Source: JASEFH01 sp034679905 (GTDB taxonomy: Archaea > Halobacteriota > Methanomicrobia > Methanomicrobiales > JACTUA01). Taken from it: a stretch of 7,084 bases of DNA. The notes under the pieces are model-generated. The model was not told where the DNA came from and did not search any database. It was given only the letters and a program-made list of their open reading frames with translations. The position numbers and the translations under genes are program-made. Location of the stretch: contig JAXDAH010000168.1 of assembly GCA_034679905.1 (NCBI GenBank), forward strand, positions 1 through 7,084, given 5' to 3'. This document shows, piece after piece, positions 1 through 7,084 of the stretch; the stretch's first letter is position 1; every line of letters starts with the position of its first letter.

Positions 1-2166
<2,166 letters not shown>

Positions 2167-2242
2167 ACGCTGACAGCTCCGCAATTGGTTTGAAGATGCC
2201 CGTGGTATCCCGCAAGAGGTCGGGATATCCACCTTCGCCAGC

Positions 2243-2269
2243 TTCTTTTCCCTGCAACCGTCCATTTTT
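2243..2269 (+). terminator. possible T-tract termination region after lon
   Basis: A run of four T (2246-2249) and a run of five T (2265-2269) lie 80-105 bases after the lon stop codon. Archaeal RNA polymerase can terminate at short U-rich tracts without a hairpin, so this is a plausible end for the lon transcript. The signal is weak, because such runs arise by chance in AT-rich intergenic DNA. Confidence 0.25.
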
Positions 2270-2312
2270 CAACTCAAGAATCCGATAGTCCCCCTCCCCT
2301 GCGAGTTGAGAG
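2266..2312. repeat. imperfect inverted repeat, 7-bp perfect core
   Basis: TCAACTC (2269-2275) is exactly complementary to GAGTTGA (2303-2309). Two wobble pairs and one Watson-Crick pair could extend the stem outward to about 10 pairs, around a 27-base pyrimidine-rich loop. It could be a weak RNA stem at the end of the lon message or a protein-binding site. The long loop makes chance a real possibility. Confidence 0.25.
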
Positions 2313-2337
2313 CGCCTGCAGGGCACATGGAGGTAAG

Positions 2338-2484
2338 ATGCATTTCCGAATAACCATTCATGCGCGTGTGGCAGACGAACAGGTCTCGAGATGGCCGGTG
2401 AGCAGGAGCTTTTCTATACCACCCATACCTGCAGCGTATGAACAATATTTATATACACTCGTGCATCAATACATAAATACATGA
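2338..2484 (+). CDS. possible small ORF (48 aa) coupled to vapB
   Basis: An ATG at 2338 follows GGAGGT at 2329-2334, the only good ribosome-binding-site-like motif in this gap, although the spacing is only 3 bases. The frame stays open for 48 codons and stops with a TGA at 2482-2484, so its end overlaps the vapB start as ATGA. That arrangement is typical of translationally coupled genes. Against coding: the peptide resembles no family I know, it uses ATA, AGA and AGG codons, its second half contains the vapB TATA box, and an open frame this short is not rare by chance. Treat it as a hypothesis. Confidence 0.22.
   Translation: MHFRITIHARVADEQVSRWPVSRSFSIPPIPAAYEQYLYTLVHQYINT
2424..2440. repeat. 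short inverted repeat upstream of the vapB TATA box (possible operator)
   Basis: CATAC (2424-2428) and GTATG (2436-2440) are perfect inverted arms around a 7-base spacer, ending five bases before the AT-rich promoter core. VapB-type antitoxins commonly bind inverted repeats in their own promoter, so an operator is plausible. The arms are short, so confidence is limited. Confidence 0.3.
2446..2455 (+). promoter_or_regulatory. archaeal TATA box for vapBC
   Basis: TTTATATA at 2448-2455, within TATTTATATA, is a very good archaeal TATA box. Archaeal transcription usually starts about 26 bases downstream of the box centre, which here falls near 2478, only a few bases before the vapB ATG at 2481. 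No GGAGG-like motif precedes that ATG, so the vapBC mRNA is predicted to be leaderless or nearly so. TATTTAT (2446-2452) is also exactly inverted as ATAAATA at 2473-2479, so the interval from TATA box to start site is flanked by a 7-bp inverted repeat that a repressor could use. Confidence 0.65.
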
Positions 2485-2693
2485 AAACGATCACCATTCG
2501 CGACGAGACCTACCATGCGCTCCAGATACTGAAGGAGGAGCAGGACAGCTTCAGCGATGTGATCGACCGCCTTATCGCAAAGCGGATCGGCAATATCCGG
2601 CAGTTCGCGGGCGGCCTCAAGGACTCAACAGAACTCGAAAGGCTCAGGGCTGTCACGGAGGAGATACGACGGTCAGGGCGGGCGAGAGTGTGA
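2481..2693 (+). CDS. vapB: VapB-type antitoxin (DUF217 family)
   Basis: This 70-residue protein is the antitoxin of a type II toxin-antitoxin pair: it should bind and neutralise the PIN toxin encoded immediately downstream and repress their shared promoter. The opening MKTITIRDETYHAL, then a helix ending SFSDVIDRLI (residues 23-32), is the characteristic N-terminus of the DUF217/VapB antitoxins common in euryarchaea, a probable DNA-binding dimerisation part. The charged C-terminal half (about 47-70) probably wraps the toxin. The ATG at 2481 is supported by the family's conserved N-terminus. A TATA box about 26-33 bases upstream and the lack of a ribosome binding site point to a leaderless message. 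Its TGA overlaps the toxin's GTG by four bases. Family assignment is firm; DNA binding and neutralisation are inferred from the family. Confidence 0.88.
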   Translation: MKTITIRDETYHALQILKEEQDSFSDVIDRLIAKRIGNIRQFAGGLKDSTELERLRAVTEEIRRSGRARV

Positions 2694-3082
2694 TTATCCT
2701 CGACACTTCATTTCTTATCGACTATGTGCGGGACGAACGGCTGCAGGAGGTGCCTCCTCCTGAAGAGGAGCCGGTAGTTACGGTGATCTCGTTCTACGAG
2801 ATCATGGCAGGGGTACAAAGGCTCCGTTCGAAGAAGGAGGAGGCGTTTTTTCGCCGTTTCTTCACGGAGACAGAGATCCTTGAATTTACCGTTCCTGCCG
2901 CCGAGACTGCAAGCACGATCAGTGCACGGATGGCTGCAGCCGGCCGGCCCGTGAACGCGTTCGATATCCTGATCGCCGGCATCGCGCTGGCAAACGCTGC
3001 ACACGGCATTCTCACAGCCGATGCGGACTTCCACGAGATCGCAAAGTTCGCGGAGATCAATGTGATCGGCTACGACAGATGA
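2690..3082 (+). CDS. vapC: VapC-type PIN-domain ribonuclease toxin
   Basis: A 130-residue PIN-domain protein, the normal size for VapC toxins, which are Mg2+-dependent endoribonucleases usually cutting tRNA or rRNA and arresting translation. The acidic active site is intact: D5 in the opening ILDTSFLID, E37 in SFYEIMAGV, D92 in NAFDILIAGIAL, and D111/D113 in TADADF near the end. It starts with GTG at 2690, sharing GTGA with the vapB stop. This 4-base overlap implies translational coupling, so toxin is made only after antitoxin. An ATG start is absent, and the GTG gives exactly the expected PIN N-terminus. The stop overlaps the convergent membrane-protein gene by 13 bases. The RNA target cannot be read from sequence. 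Confidence 0.9.
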   Translation: MIILDTSFLIDYVRDERLQEVPPPEEEPVVTVISFYEIMAGVQRLRSKKEEAFFRRFFTETEILEFTVPAAETASTISARMAAAGRPVNAFDILIAGIALANAAHGILTADADFHEIAKFAEINVIGYDR

Positions 3083-3597
3083 GAGACGTACAGTACGGGA
3101 ATGTCCAAGTAATAACGGTAAAGCTTTTCAATGCGTTGTATCGAGAAGTGCTCCTGCACACCCGGTTTTTCCTGAACTCCTGCATACGGATCCAGGGGCC
3201 CGGTTTCGGAGGGGTAAGGGCTGGTCGATTCTTCCGAAGGGACCAACCGCGTGAATGTTCCTGTCACGATCACTCGATCCCCATTGTTGATGAGGCCAAC
3301 AGCAGGAAAACCTCCTTCAATGGAGTCGTACCACACCCTCAGGGATTCGCCACCGGAAGTCAGGCGAAAACAGGGGCAGGAATACACGCCTCTATCTCCA
3401 ACCCTCCCGTACAGTCTTACTTCCAACCATATACGGGACTCTTGAGAAATGCGGATACGGTAACAGATCCTTCGGGAGGATGTACTGTAAAAAATATCCC
3501 CAACGAGATGTCCTGCGATGAGTGCCAGAACGCCGGCTGAGATAAGAATGAGGGCGATTATTTTCCGGTTACTCCCAGAATTCATAGAAACTCGCAT
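3070..3597 (-). CDS. membrane-anchored protein of unknown function, OB-fold-like
   Basis: I do not recognise this 175-residue protein. The N-terminus has basic residues (R11, K12), then one clear hydrophobic helix at about 13-33 with no cleavage site or lipobox, so it is probably a signal anchor with the rest outside the cytoplasm. The body alternates like beta-strands: YGRV, a CPC pair (C74, C76), RLTSGGESLRVWYDS, then NNGDRVIVTGTF (104-115), which resembles the 'Gd.V.V.G.f' strand turn of OB folds. A single anchor plus OB-like domain recalls CcmE haem chaperones, but the CcmE His-x3-Tyr haem site is not visible. Start choice: the ATG at 3597 (or 3585) sits a short distance after a TATA-like element; the frame could extend to a GTG at 3726, but that would put the promoter inside the gene. 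Neither ATG has a ribosome binding site. Its base composition is more AT-rich than the flanking genes. Confidence 0.6.
   Translation of the reverse strand: MRVSMNSGSNRKIIALILISAGVLALIAGHLVGDIFYSTSSRRICYRIRISQESRIWLEVRLYGRVGDRGVYSCPCFRLTSGGESLRVWYDSIEGGFPAVGLINNGDRVIVTGTFTRLVPSEESTSPYPSETGPLDPYAGVQEKPGVQEHFSIQRIEKLYRYYLDIPVLYVSHLS
3166..3170 (+). terminator. possible T5 terminator for vapBC
   Basis: A run of five T about 84 bases beyond the vapC stop is the first T-tract of that length on the + strand. It lies inside the convergent gene on the other strand, as expected where two genes overlap tail to tail. The evidence is only the T-run. Confidence 0.2.
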
Positions 3598-3629
3598 ACT
3601 ATGAACAGGAAGCGTGTTCTGATAGACCG

Positions 3630-3640
3630 ATAAATTTTTT
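3630..3640 (-). promoter_or_regulatory. TATA-like promoter of the membrane-protein gene
   Basis: On the minus strand this reads AAAAAATTTATC, the most AT-rich stretch upstream of the gene. A start about 26 bases downstream would be near 3609, 12 bases before the ATG at 3597 and 24 before the one at 3585. This favours a short-leader transcript and argues against the longer GTG start at 3726. Confidence 0.4.
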
Positions 3641-3762
3641 CTGCTTAATTTCCCAATCACCTGTCCTCTCATCCTCACGTACTGAAGAATAAGCCGCTCG
3701 TTCGGGCCGAATATATGGACTCTCACTCCGGCCAGAACCTGGCCCGGTTTTCACCCTGTCGG

Positions 3763-3774
3763 AAAGATAATCTA
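3763..3774 (+). promoter_or_regulatory. weak TATA-like element before the ACT-MBL gene
   Basis: AAAGATAATCTA lies about 30-40 bases before the ATG at 3804 and would predict a start near 3795, giving a leader of about 10 bases. There is no GGAGG-like motif before the ATG, consistent with a very short leader. The match to the archaeal TATA consensus is poor. Confidence 0.25.
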
Positions 3775-3803
3775 GGGCCGGGAAAATACATGGACCGGCA
3801 CAG

Positions 3804-5315
3804 ATGGACGGACTCAAACGCTTCTCCTGCATCGCACGGATGCCCGACGATCCCGGGGCCCTGCACCGGGCTGCAGAGATCATCAAGAAGTACGAGGGCA
3901 ACATCAACCGCATCCACTACAACCGCCGCATCGACCCCTATACGGTCTTTTTCGAGCTGACGGCGACCGATGCGGCCTATGCCAGGATGACTGAGGACCT
4001 GGAGCGGATCGGCTACCTCCAGACGACGCTCGCGACGCCGAGCTTCCTGCGGTTCAACGTTTACCTCCCCCACCAGCCGGGCGCCCTGTTGGAGTTCCTC
4101 GACTTCACCACCTCCGCCGACGCGAACATCGCCTTCATCGACTTCGACGACAAGGGGCGTTATCCCGAGCGGGTGACGATCTCCCTCACCCTCGAGGAGA
4201 GTGCCATCGCCGACCGCCTGCTGACGGCGCTGAAGCCCCGCTACCGCCTGGAGATCCTGGAGTACGACACCACGGGGGAGAAGCTCGACGACACCGTATT
4301 CTACGTGCGGTTCGCCCAGAAGCTGCGGCCGCTCATCGGCGAGGCGGAGGACGCGTTCCTGATGCGGCTCCTATCCGACATCAACCACATCGTCCAGGAA
4401 CTGAGCGCCCTCGGGAAGGACCACCGCCAGGTGTTCGAGAGCATCCTCCGGAGCGGCGCCACCCTGCAACAGACGTCAGGAGACGGCTTTTACGCCGACG
4501 TCCAGCGGTTCCCCGTCACGGATATCGTGGAGCTGTTCTGCTTCCAGCTCCCCTGCGGGGGGAACGTCTACCTCCTCGCCACCCCGCGGGAGGCCCTGAT
4601 GGTGGACACCGGCTACGGCATCTACCACCCCGACGTGGCGACGATGATCCGCTGCTACTACGCGGATGGCCCAATCTCGCGCATTCTCGTCACTCACGCA
4701 GATGCCGACCACTCCGGGGGCGGGGGCTACTACGATATGCCGGCCGACATGCACCCGGCGACGCGGTCCATCATCGCGAAGGCGAACCGCGCCTATGGGT
4801 CCCGCATCGAGAGCTCCATTTTAGAGGAGGTCTACACCAAGCTGATCAACCTCTTCTCCCGCTTCCGCCCGCCGGAGCGCTATCGCCTCTTTCCAGAACC
4901 GCAGGGGGAGTACTACTCCATCTTCCCCGTCCTGGAGCGGATCTATGTAGGGGACCTGGAGTTCCTGGTGCTGGAGGGGCTGGGGGGGCACCTCCAGGGG
5001 CAGGTCTACCTGGTCTGTCCCGAGCACGGGCTCTTATTCACCGCGGATACGGTGATCAACTTCGGGAGCCTCACGGCCGAGCGGAGCGAGTTCAACACCT
5101 ATGCGGACTTTTTAATGACCTCGGTGAACGTGGACTCCGAGGTGGCGAGAAAGGAGAGAAGAGCCCTGCTGGAGATCGCCCGGGACCTGGATGCCAGCGT
5201 TGCGACATCGGGGCGGCGGTGCCTGGTCTGCTGCGGGCACGGTGCCGTCTCCGTCCTCAAAGAGGGAAGACTCGAGAGCGTCGGGCGAGTGGAGCGCTAC
5301 CAGAAGGGCGTTTAG
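3804..5315 (+). CDS. ACT-ACT-metallo-beta-lactamase-fold fusion protein
   Basis: A 503-residue soluble protein in three parts. Residues 7-53 and 82-130 are two ACT-type domains, each with a PGAL turn (17-20 and 92-95) after the first strand; ACT domains usually bind amino acids or other small ligands and regulate the attached enzyme. A mostly helical, charged linker spans about 160-235. Residues about 240-500 form a metallo-beta-lactamase-fold domain with metal-ligand motifs in order: HADADHSGG (H298, D300, D302, H303), GGHLQG (H396), FTAD (D415) and CCGHG (H479). The canonical motif is HxHxDH; here the second His is Asp. The fold includes hydrolases (glyoxalase II, lactonases, nucleases) and the flavodiiron oxidoreductase core, so the reaction is unknown. 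ATG 3804 is chosen because an in-frame stop lies just upstream (3768-3770) and the next Met (3840) would cut into the first ACT strand. Its stop overlaps the convergent aroC stop by four bases. Domains are clear; substrate and ligand are not. Confidence 0.88.
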   Translation: MDGLKRFSCIARMPDDPGALHRAAEIIKKYEGNINRIHYNRRIDPYTVFFELTATDAAYARMTEDLERIGYLQTTLATPSFLRFNVYLPHQPGALLEFLDFTTSADANIAFIDFDDKGRYPERVTISLTLEESAIADRLLTALKPRYRLEILEYDTTGEKLDDTVFYVRFAQKLRPLIGEAEDAFLMRLLSDINHIVQELSALGKDHRQVFESILRSGATLQQTSGDGFYADVQRFPVTDIVELFCFQLPCGGNVYLLATPREALMVDTGYGIYHPDVATMIRCYYADGPISRILVTHADADHSGGGGYYDMPADMHPATRSIIAKANRAYGSRIESSILEEVYTKLINLFSRFRPPERYRLFPEPQGEYYSIFPVLERIYVGDLEFLVLEGLGGHLQGQVYLVCPEHGLLFTADTVINFGSLTAERSEFNTYADFLMTSVNVDSEVARKERRALLEIARDLDASVATSGRRCLVCCGHGAVSVLKEGRLESVGRVERYQKGV

Positions 5316-6322
5316 AGGGGCTCTCCCGCATCGAGGCTCCGGTACTTCGCCTGCTCCAGGAGGCAGTCCAGGATCACCAGCGCGAGCATGGACTCCGCCA
5401 CGGGGAGAATGCGGGGCACGATGCAGGGGTCGTGCCGCCCCTGGATGCTGATCTCCACGGGGCGGTTCTCTGTATCCACCGTGCTCTGAACCTTCCGAAT
5501 TGACGCGGTGGGCTTGACCGCGATCCGCACCACGATCTCCTGCCCCGTGCTGATGCCGCCCAGGATTCCGCCGGCGTGGTTGCTGGCAAAGCCCTGCGGG
5601 GTGATGGGGTCGTTGTTCTCGGAGCCGAAGAGCCGCGCCGCGCGGAATCCCTCGCCGATCTCCACGCCCTTCACGGCGCCGATGCCCATCATCGCACTGG
5701 CGATCTGGGCATCCAGTTTGCCAAACACCGGGTCGCCGAGGCCGGGCGGGACGCCCGTTGCTGCGACCTCCACGACGCCCCCGACCGAGTCGCCGGCTGC
5801 CTGCGCCGCCGCGATCTCCCGCTCCATCTCTGCCGGATCCGTCCGCCTGTGGATCTCCATAATCTTCGCCGCGATCCGGATCCCGCGGGCGGCCAGGATC
5901 TTCATCGCCACGGCGGCGGCAGCTACCCTTGCCGCCGTCTCCCGCCCCGAGCTCCGCCCCCCGCCGCGGTGGTCCCGGAGCCCGTACTTCGCCTGGTAAG
6001 TGAAGTCCGCATGCCCGGGTCGGAAGAGCGTGCGGAGCGGCTCGTAGTCCCCGCTCCGCACGTCGCGGTTCTCGATCAAAAGAACGATGGGGGCTCCCGT
6101 GGTCCGCCCCTCGAACACGCCCGAGAGGATCTCCACGCGGTCCGCCTCCTGGCGTGCCGACGCGAGCGGGCTCCGCCCCGGGCGGCGGCGGTCCAGGAGA
6201 GGCTGGATGTCGGCCTCGGAGAGAGCCAGGCCCGGCGGGCAGCCGTCGATCACGACCCCGATCGCCTTCCCGTGGCTCTCCCCGAAGGTGGTGCAGCGGA
6301 AGTTCCGCCCGAAGGTGTTCAT
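5312..6322 (-). CDS. aroC: chorismate synthase
   Basis: Catalyses the last shikimate-pathway step, 5-enolpyruvylshikimate-3-phosphate to chorismate with loss of phosphate, using reduced FMN; chorismate feeds Phe, Tyr and Trp synthesis. At 336 residues it is a compact full-length member. Signature blocks are all present: GESHG (14-18, H17), RPGHADFTYQAKYG (101-114, H104), DHRGGGRSSGRETAAR (117-132, FMN and substrate contacts), and GRHDPCIVPR followed by VAESMLALVILD (295-319, D298). The two conserved catalytic His and the Asp are intact. Start: the ATG at 6322 gives the typical MNTFGRNF N-terminus and overlaps the aroE TGA as ATGA, with GGGAGG about 10 bases upstream. It is the downstream gene of an aroE-aroC operon, probably co-translated. 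The stop TAA shares four bases with the convergent ACT-MBL stop, so any terminator must lie inside that gene. Confidence 0.97.
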   Translation of the reverse strand: MNTFGRNFRCTTFGESHGKAIGVVIDGCPPGLALSEADIQPLLDRRRPGRSPLASARQEADRVEILSGVFEGRTTGAPIVLLIENRDVRSGDYEPLRTLFRPGHADFTYQAKYGLRDHRGGGRSSGRETAARVAAAAVAMKILAARGIRIAAKIMEIHRRTDPAEMEREIAAAQAAGDSVGGVVEVAATGVPPGLGDPVFGKLDAQIASAMMGIGAVKGVEIGEGFRAARLFGSENNDPITPQGFASNHAGGILGGISTGQEIVVRIAVKPTASIRKVQSTVDTENRPVEISIQGRHDPCIVPRILPVAESMLALVILDCLLEQAKYRSLDAGEPL

Positions 6323-7084
6323 GGCGGGATCGCCTCCCGCACCAGCTGTTCCGGCACCCTGATTCCCGTGAAGAGCTCGAACTGCTCGCAGGCCTGGTGC
6401 ACGAACATCTCTCTCCCGGAGATCGTGGCGCAGCCGGCGACTTTAGCCTCGCGGAGCAGCGGGGTCTCCGGCGGCGTGTAGACGAGGTCGAAGACCGTGC
6501 AGCCGGGCCGCAGATCTTCGGCGGTCAGCAGGGTGCGGGTGTCGGGCTCCATCCCGACGGAGGTCGCGTTCACCACCAGATCCGCCGGAATCCGGCGGAT
6601 GTCTGCCAGCCCGCCGGCCCGGCACCCGAAGCGTTCGGCAAGCTCTTTCGCCCTCTCCACCGTGCGGTTCAGGATGGTCACGTCCATCTCCAGCGCCGTT
6701 AGCGCATATGCCGCTGCCGCCGCCGCACCGCCGCCCCCCAGGAGCACGGCCCGGGATCCCTTCAGGTGGGAGATCGGCCGCTGTATGCCCAGCCAGTCGG
6801 TATTGTAGCCGTACATCCTGCCTCCGCAGCGCACCACCGTATTGACCGCCCCGATGGCGGCGGCGTGCTCGTCCACCACATCCAGGTATGGAACGGCATC
6901 CGCCTTGAAGGGGATGGTAACGGAGAGCCCGCGGAAGTCCATCCGCTGCACCGCCTGCATGATATCGCCGATCGAGGGCCACTCGATGCGGGTGTAGAAG
7001 CAGTCCAGGCCGTAGCGGGCGAAGAGGCGGTTGTACATGGGCGGGCTGCGGCTGTGGACGCAGGGGTTTCCCAAGATCGCGTAG
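6319..7084 (-). CDS. aroE: shikimate dehydrogenase, 5' partial
   Basis: NADPH-dependent reduction of 3-dehydroshikimate to shikimate. The frame runs to the window edge: codons for Tyr-Ala-Ile precede the TTG at 7074, matching the family's usual 'YA.IGnP' beginning, so that TTG (a Leu codon) is not the start and the N-terminus lies outside. Numbered from the TTG codon: HSRSP (7-11) binds shikimate; K57 in SVTIPFK and D93 in NTDWLG are the catalytic Lys-Asp pair; GGGG at 113-116 starts the Rossmann dinucleotide loop; N136-R137-T138 is the NRT motif favouring NADP; NATSVGM (169-175) and GREMFVHQA (220-228) complete the signature. About 254 residues are visible against about 270 for the family, so probably only 10-20 are missing unless a further N-terminal domain exists. 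It is followed by aroC with a 4-base overlap. Confidence 0.95.
   Translation of the reverse strand, partial: YAILGNPCVHSRSPPMYNRLFARYGLDCFYTRIEWPSIGDIMQAVQRMDFRGLSVTIPFKADAVPYLDVVDEHAAAIGAVNTVVRCGGRMYGYNTDWLGIQRPISHLKGSRAVLLGGGGAAAAAAYALTALEMDVTILNRTVERAKELAERFGCRAGGLADIRRIPADLVVNATSVGMEPDTRTLLTAEDLRPGCTVFDLVYTPPETPLLREAKVAGCATISGREMFVHQACEQFELFTGIRVPEQLVREAIPP
6333..6338 (-). promoter_or_regulatory. ribosome binding site for aroC
   Basis: On the minus strand GGGAGG lies about 10 bases before the aroC ATG and inside the end of aroE, matching the anti-Shine-Dalgarno end of archaeal 16S rRNA. With the ATGA overlap it fixes the aroC start and indicates internal initiation within the operon message. 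The leaderless-looking vapB and ACT-MBL genes of this window lack such a site. Confidence 0.6.

Larger units (their letters stand above)
2167..2480. other. intergenic region between lon and vapB
   Basis: This gap of about 314 bases is clearly more AT-rich than lon. In its first half it holds two T-rich tracts and an imperfect inverted repeat. In its second half it holds a ribosome-binding-site-like GGAGGT followed by a 48-codon small ORF, a short inverted repeat, and the vapB TATA box. I see no tRNA-like fold, CRISPR repeat or recognisable gene remnant. Confidence 0.7.
3598..3803. other. divergent promoter region
   Basis: About 206 bases separate the divergent starts of the membrane protein (leftward) and the ACT-MBL gene (rightward). 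The left part holds the AT-rich leftward promoter element, and the right part holds only a weak candidate for the rightward gene. No convincing small gene or RNA was seen. Confidence 0.55.

Noticed and set aside
2315..2322. CCTGCAGG palindrome and other CTGCAG copies as a repeat family or recognition site.
   Set aside because: Short six- to eight-base palindromes are expected by chance; spacing and flanks are not shared.
2842..2855. GGCG-T6-CGCC hairpin within vapC as a terminator.
   Set aside because: It lies in the middle of an intact PIN domain and simply encodes Ala-Phe-Phe-Arg-Arg; the stem is only four pairs.
3079..3540. A 153-codon + strand frame starting with an ATGA overlap on the vapC stop.
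   Set aside because: The overlap is tempting, but the product is Cys/Pro-rich with no hydrophobic pattern, while the opposite strand encodes a clear membrane anchor and strand pattern. Treated as antisense shadow; RNA-seq would settle it.
3598..3726. N-terminal extension of the membrane protein to a GTG at 3726.
   Set aside because: It would place the AT-rich promoter element inside the gene and add 43 residues before the signal anchor; the ATGs at 3597 or 3585 fit better.
5576..6481. A 301-codon + strand open frame across aroC and the end of aroE.
   Set aside because: It lies antisense to two firmly identified genes, and its product is Arg/Pro/Ala/His-rich, as expected of shadow frames in GC-rich DNA.
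7072..7074. TTG at 7074 as the aroE start.
   Set aside because: The preceding in-frame codons (Tyr-Ala-Ile) match the conserved family N-terminus, so the gene continues beyond the window.

Overview
The window looks like the chromosome of a GC-rich euryarchaeon, most likely a methanogen of the Methanomicrobiales (inference). Supporting this are short AT-rich TATA-type promoters, genes with almost no leader or ribosome binding site, a DUF217-type VapB antitoxin with its PIN toxin, an aroE-aroC pair, and GGAGG-type ribosome binding sites in GC-rich operons. Genus cannot be settled from the sequence alone.

Layout from left to right. (1) Positions 1-2166, + strand: a bacterial-type LonA protease cut at its N-terminus by the window edge (about 73 residues missing by E. 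coli spacing). (2) 2167-2480: a 314-base non-coding gap holding T-rich tracts, inverted repeats, a possible 48-codon small ORF, and a clear TATA box that places the start of the next transcript at or just before its start codon. (3) 2481-3082, +: a VapBC toxin-antitoxin operon with a 4-base overlap. (4) 3070-3597, - strand: an unrecognised membrane-anchored protein with an OB-fold-like strand pattern, overlapping vapC tail to tail. (5) 3598-3803: a divergent promoter region. (6) 3804-5315, +: a two-ACT-domain plus metallo-beta-lactamase-fold fusion protein. (7) 5312-7084, -: the shikimate-pathway operon aroE-aroC (shikimate dehydrogenase, 5' end beyond the window, then chorismate synthase), the two genes joined by an ATGA overlap.

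The lon, ACT-MBL and aro genes are strongly GC-rich, with G/C-ending codons. The block from about 2170 to 3800 is visibly more AT-rich and carries the toxin-antitoxin pair and the orphan membrane protein, so it looks like an accessory insert between conserved genes.

How the genes relate: AroE reduces 3-dehydroshikimate to shikimate and AroC makes chorismate, the aromatic amino acid branch point. The converging ACT-MBL protein carries two domains of the kind that usually bind amino acids, so a link to aromatic amino acid sensing is possible but unproven. It is the least understood and most interesting gene here. VapBC is presumably an autoregulated stress or addiction module; LonA-type proteases degrade antitoxins in bacteria, so its position beside vapBC is suggestive but may be chance. 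I found no tRNA, rRNA, CRISPR array or insertion sequence.
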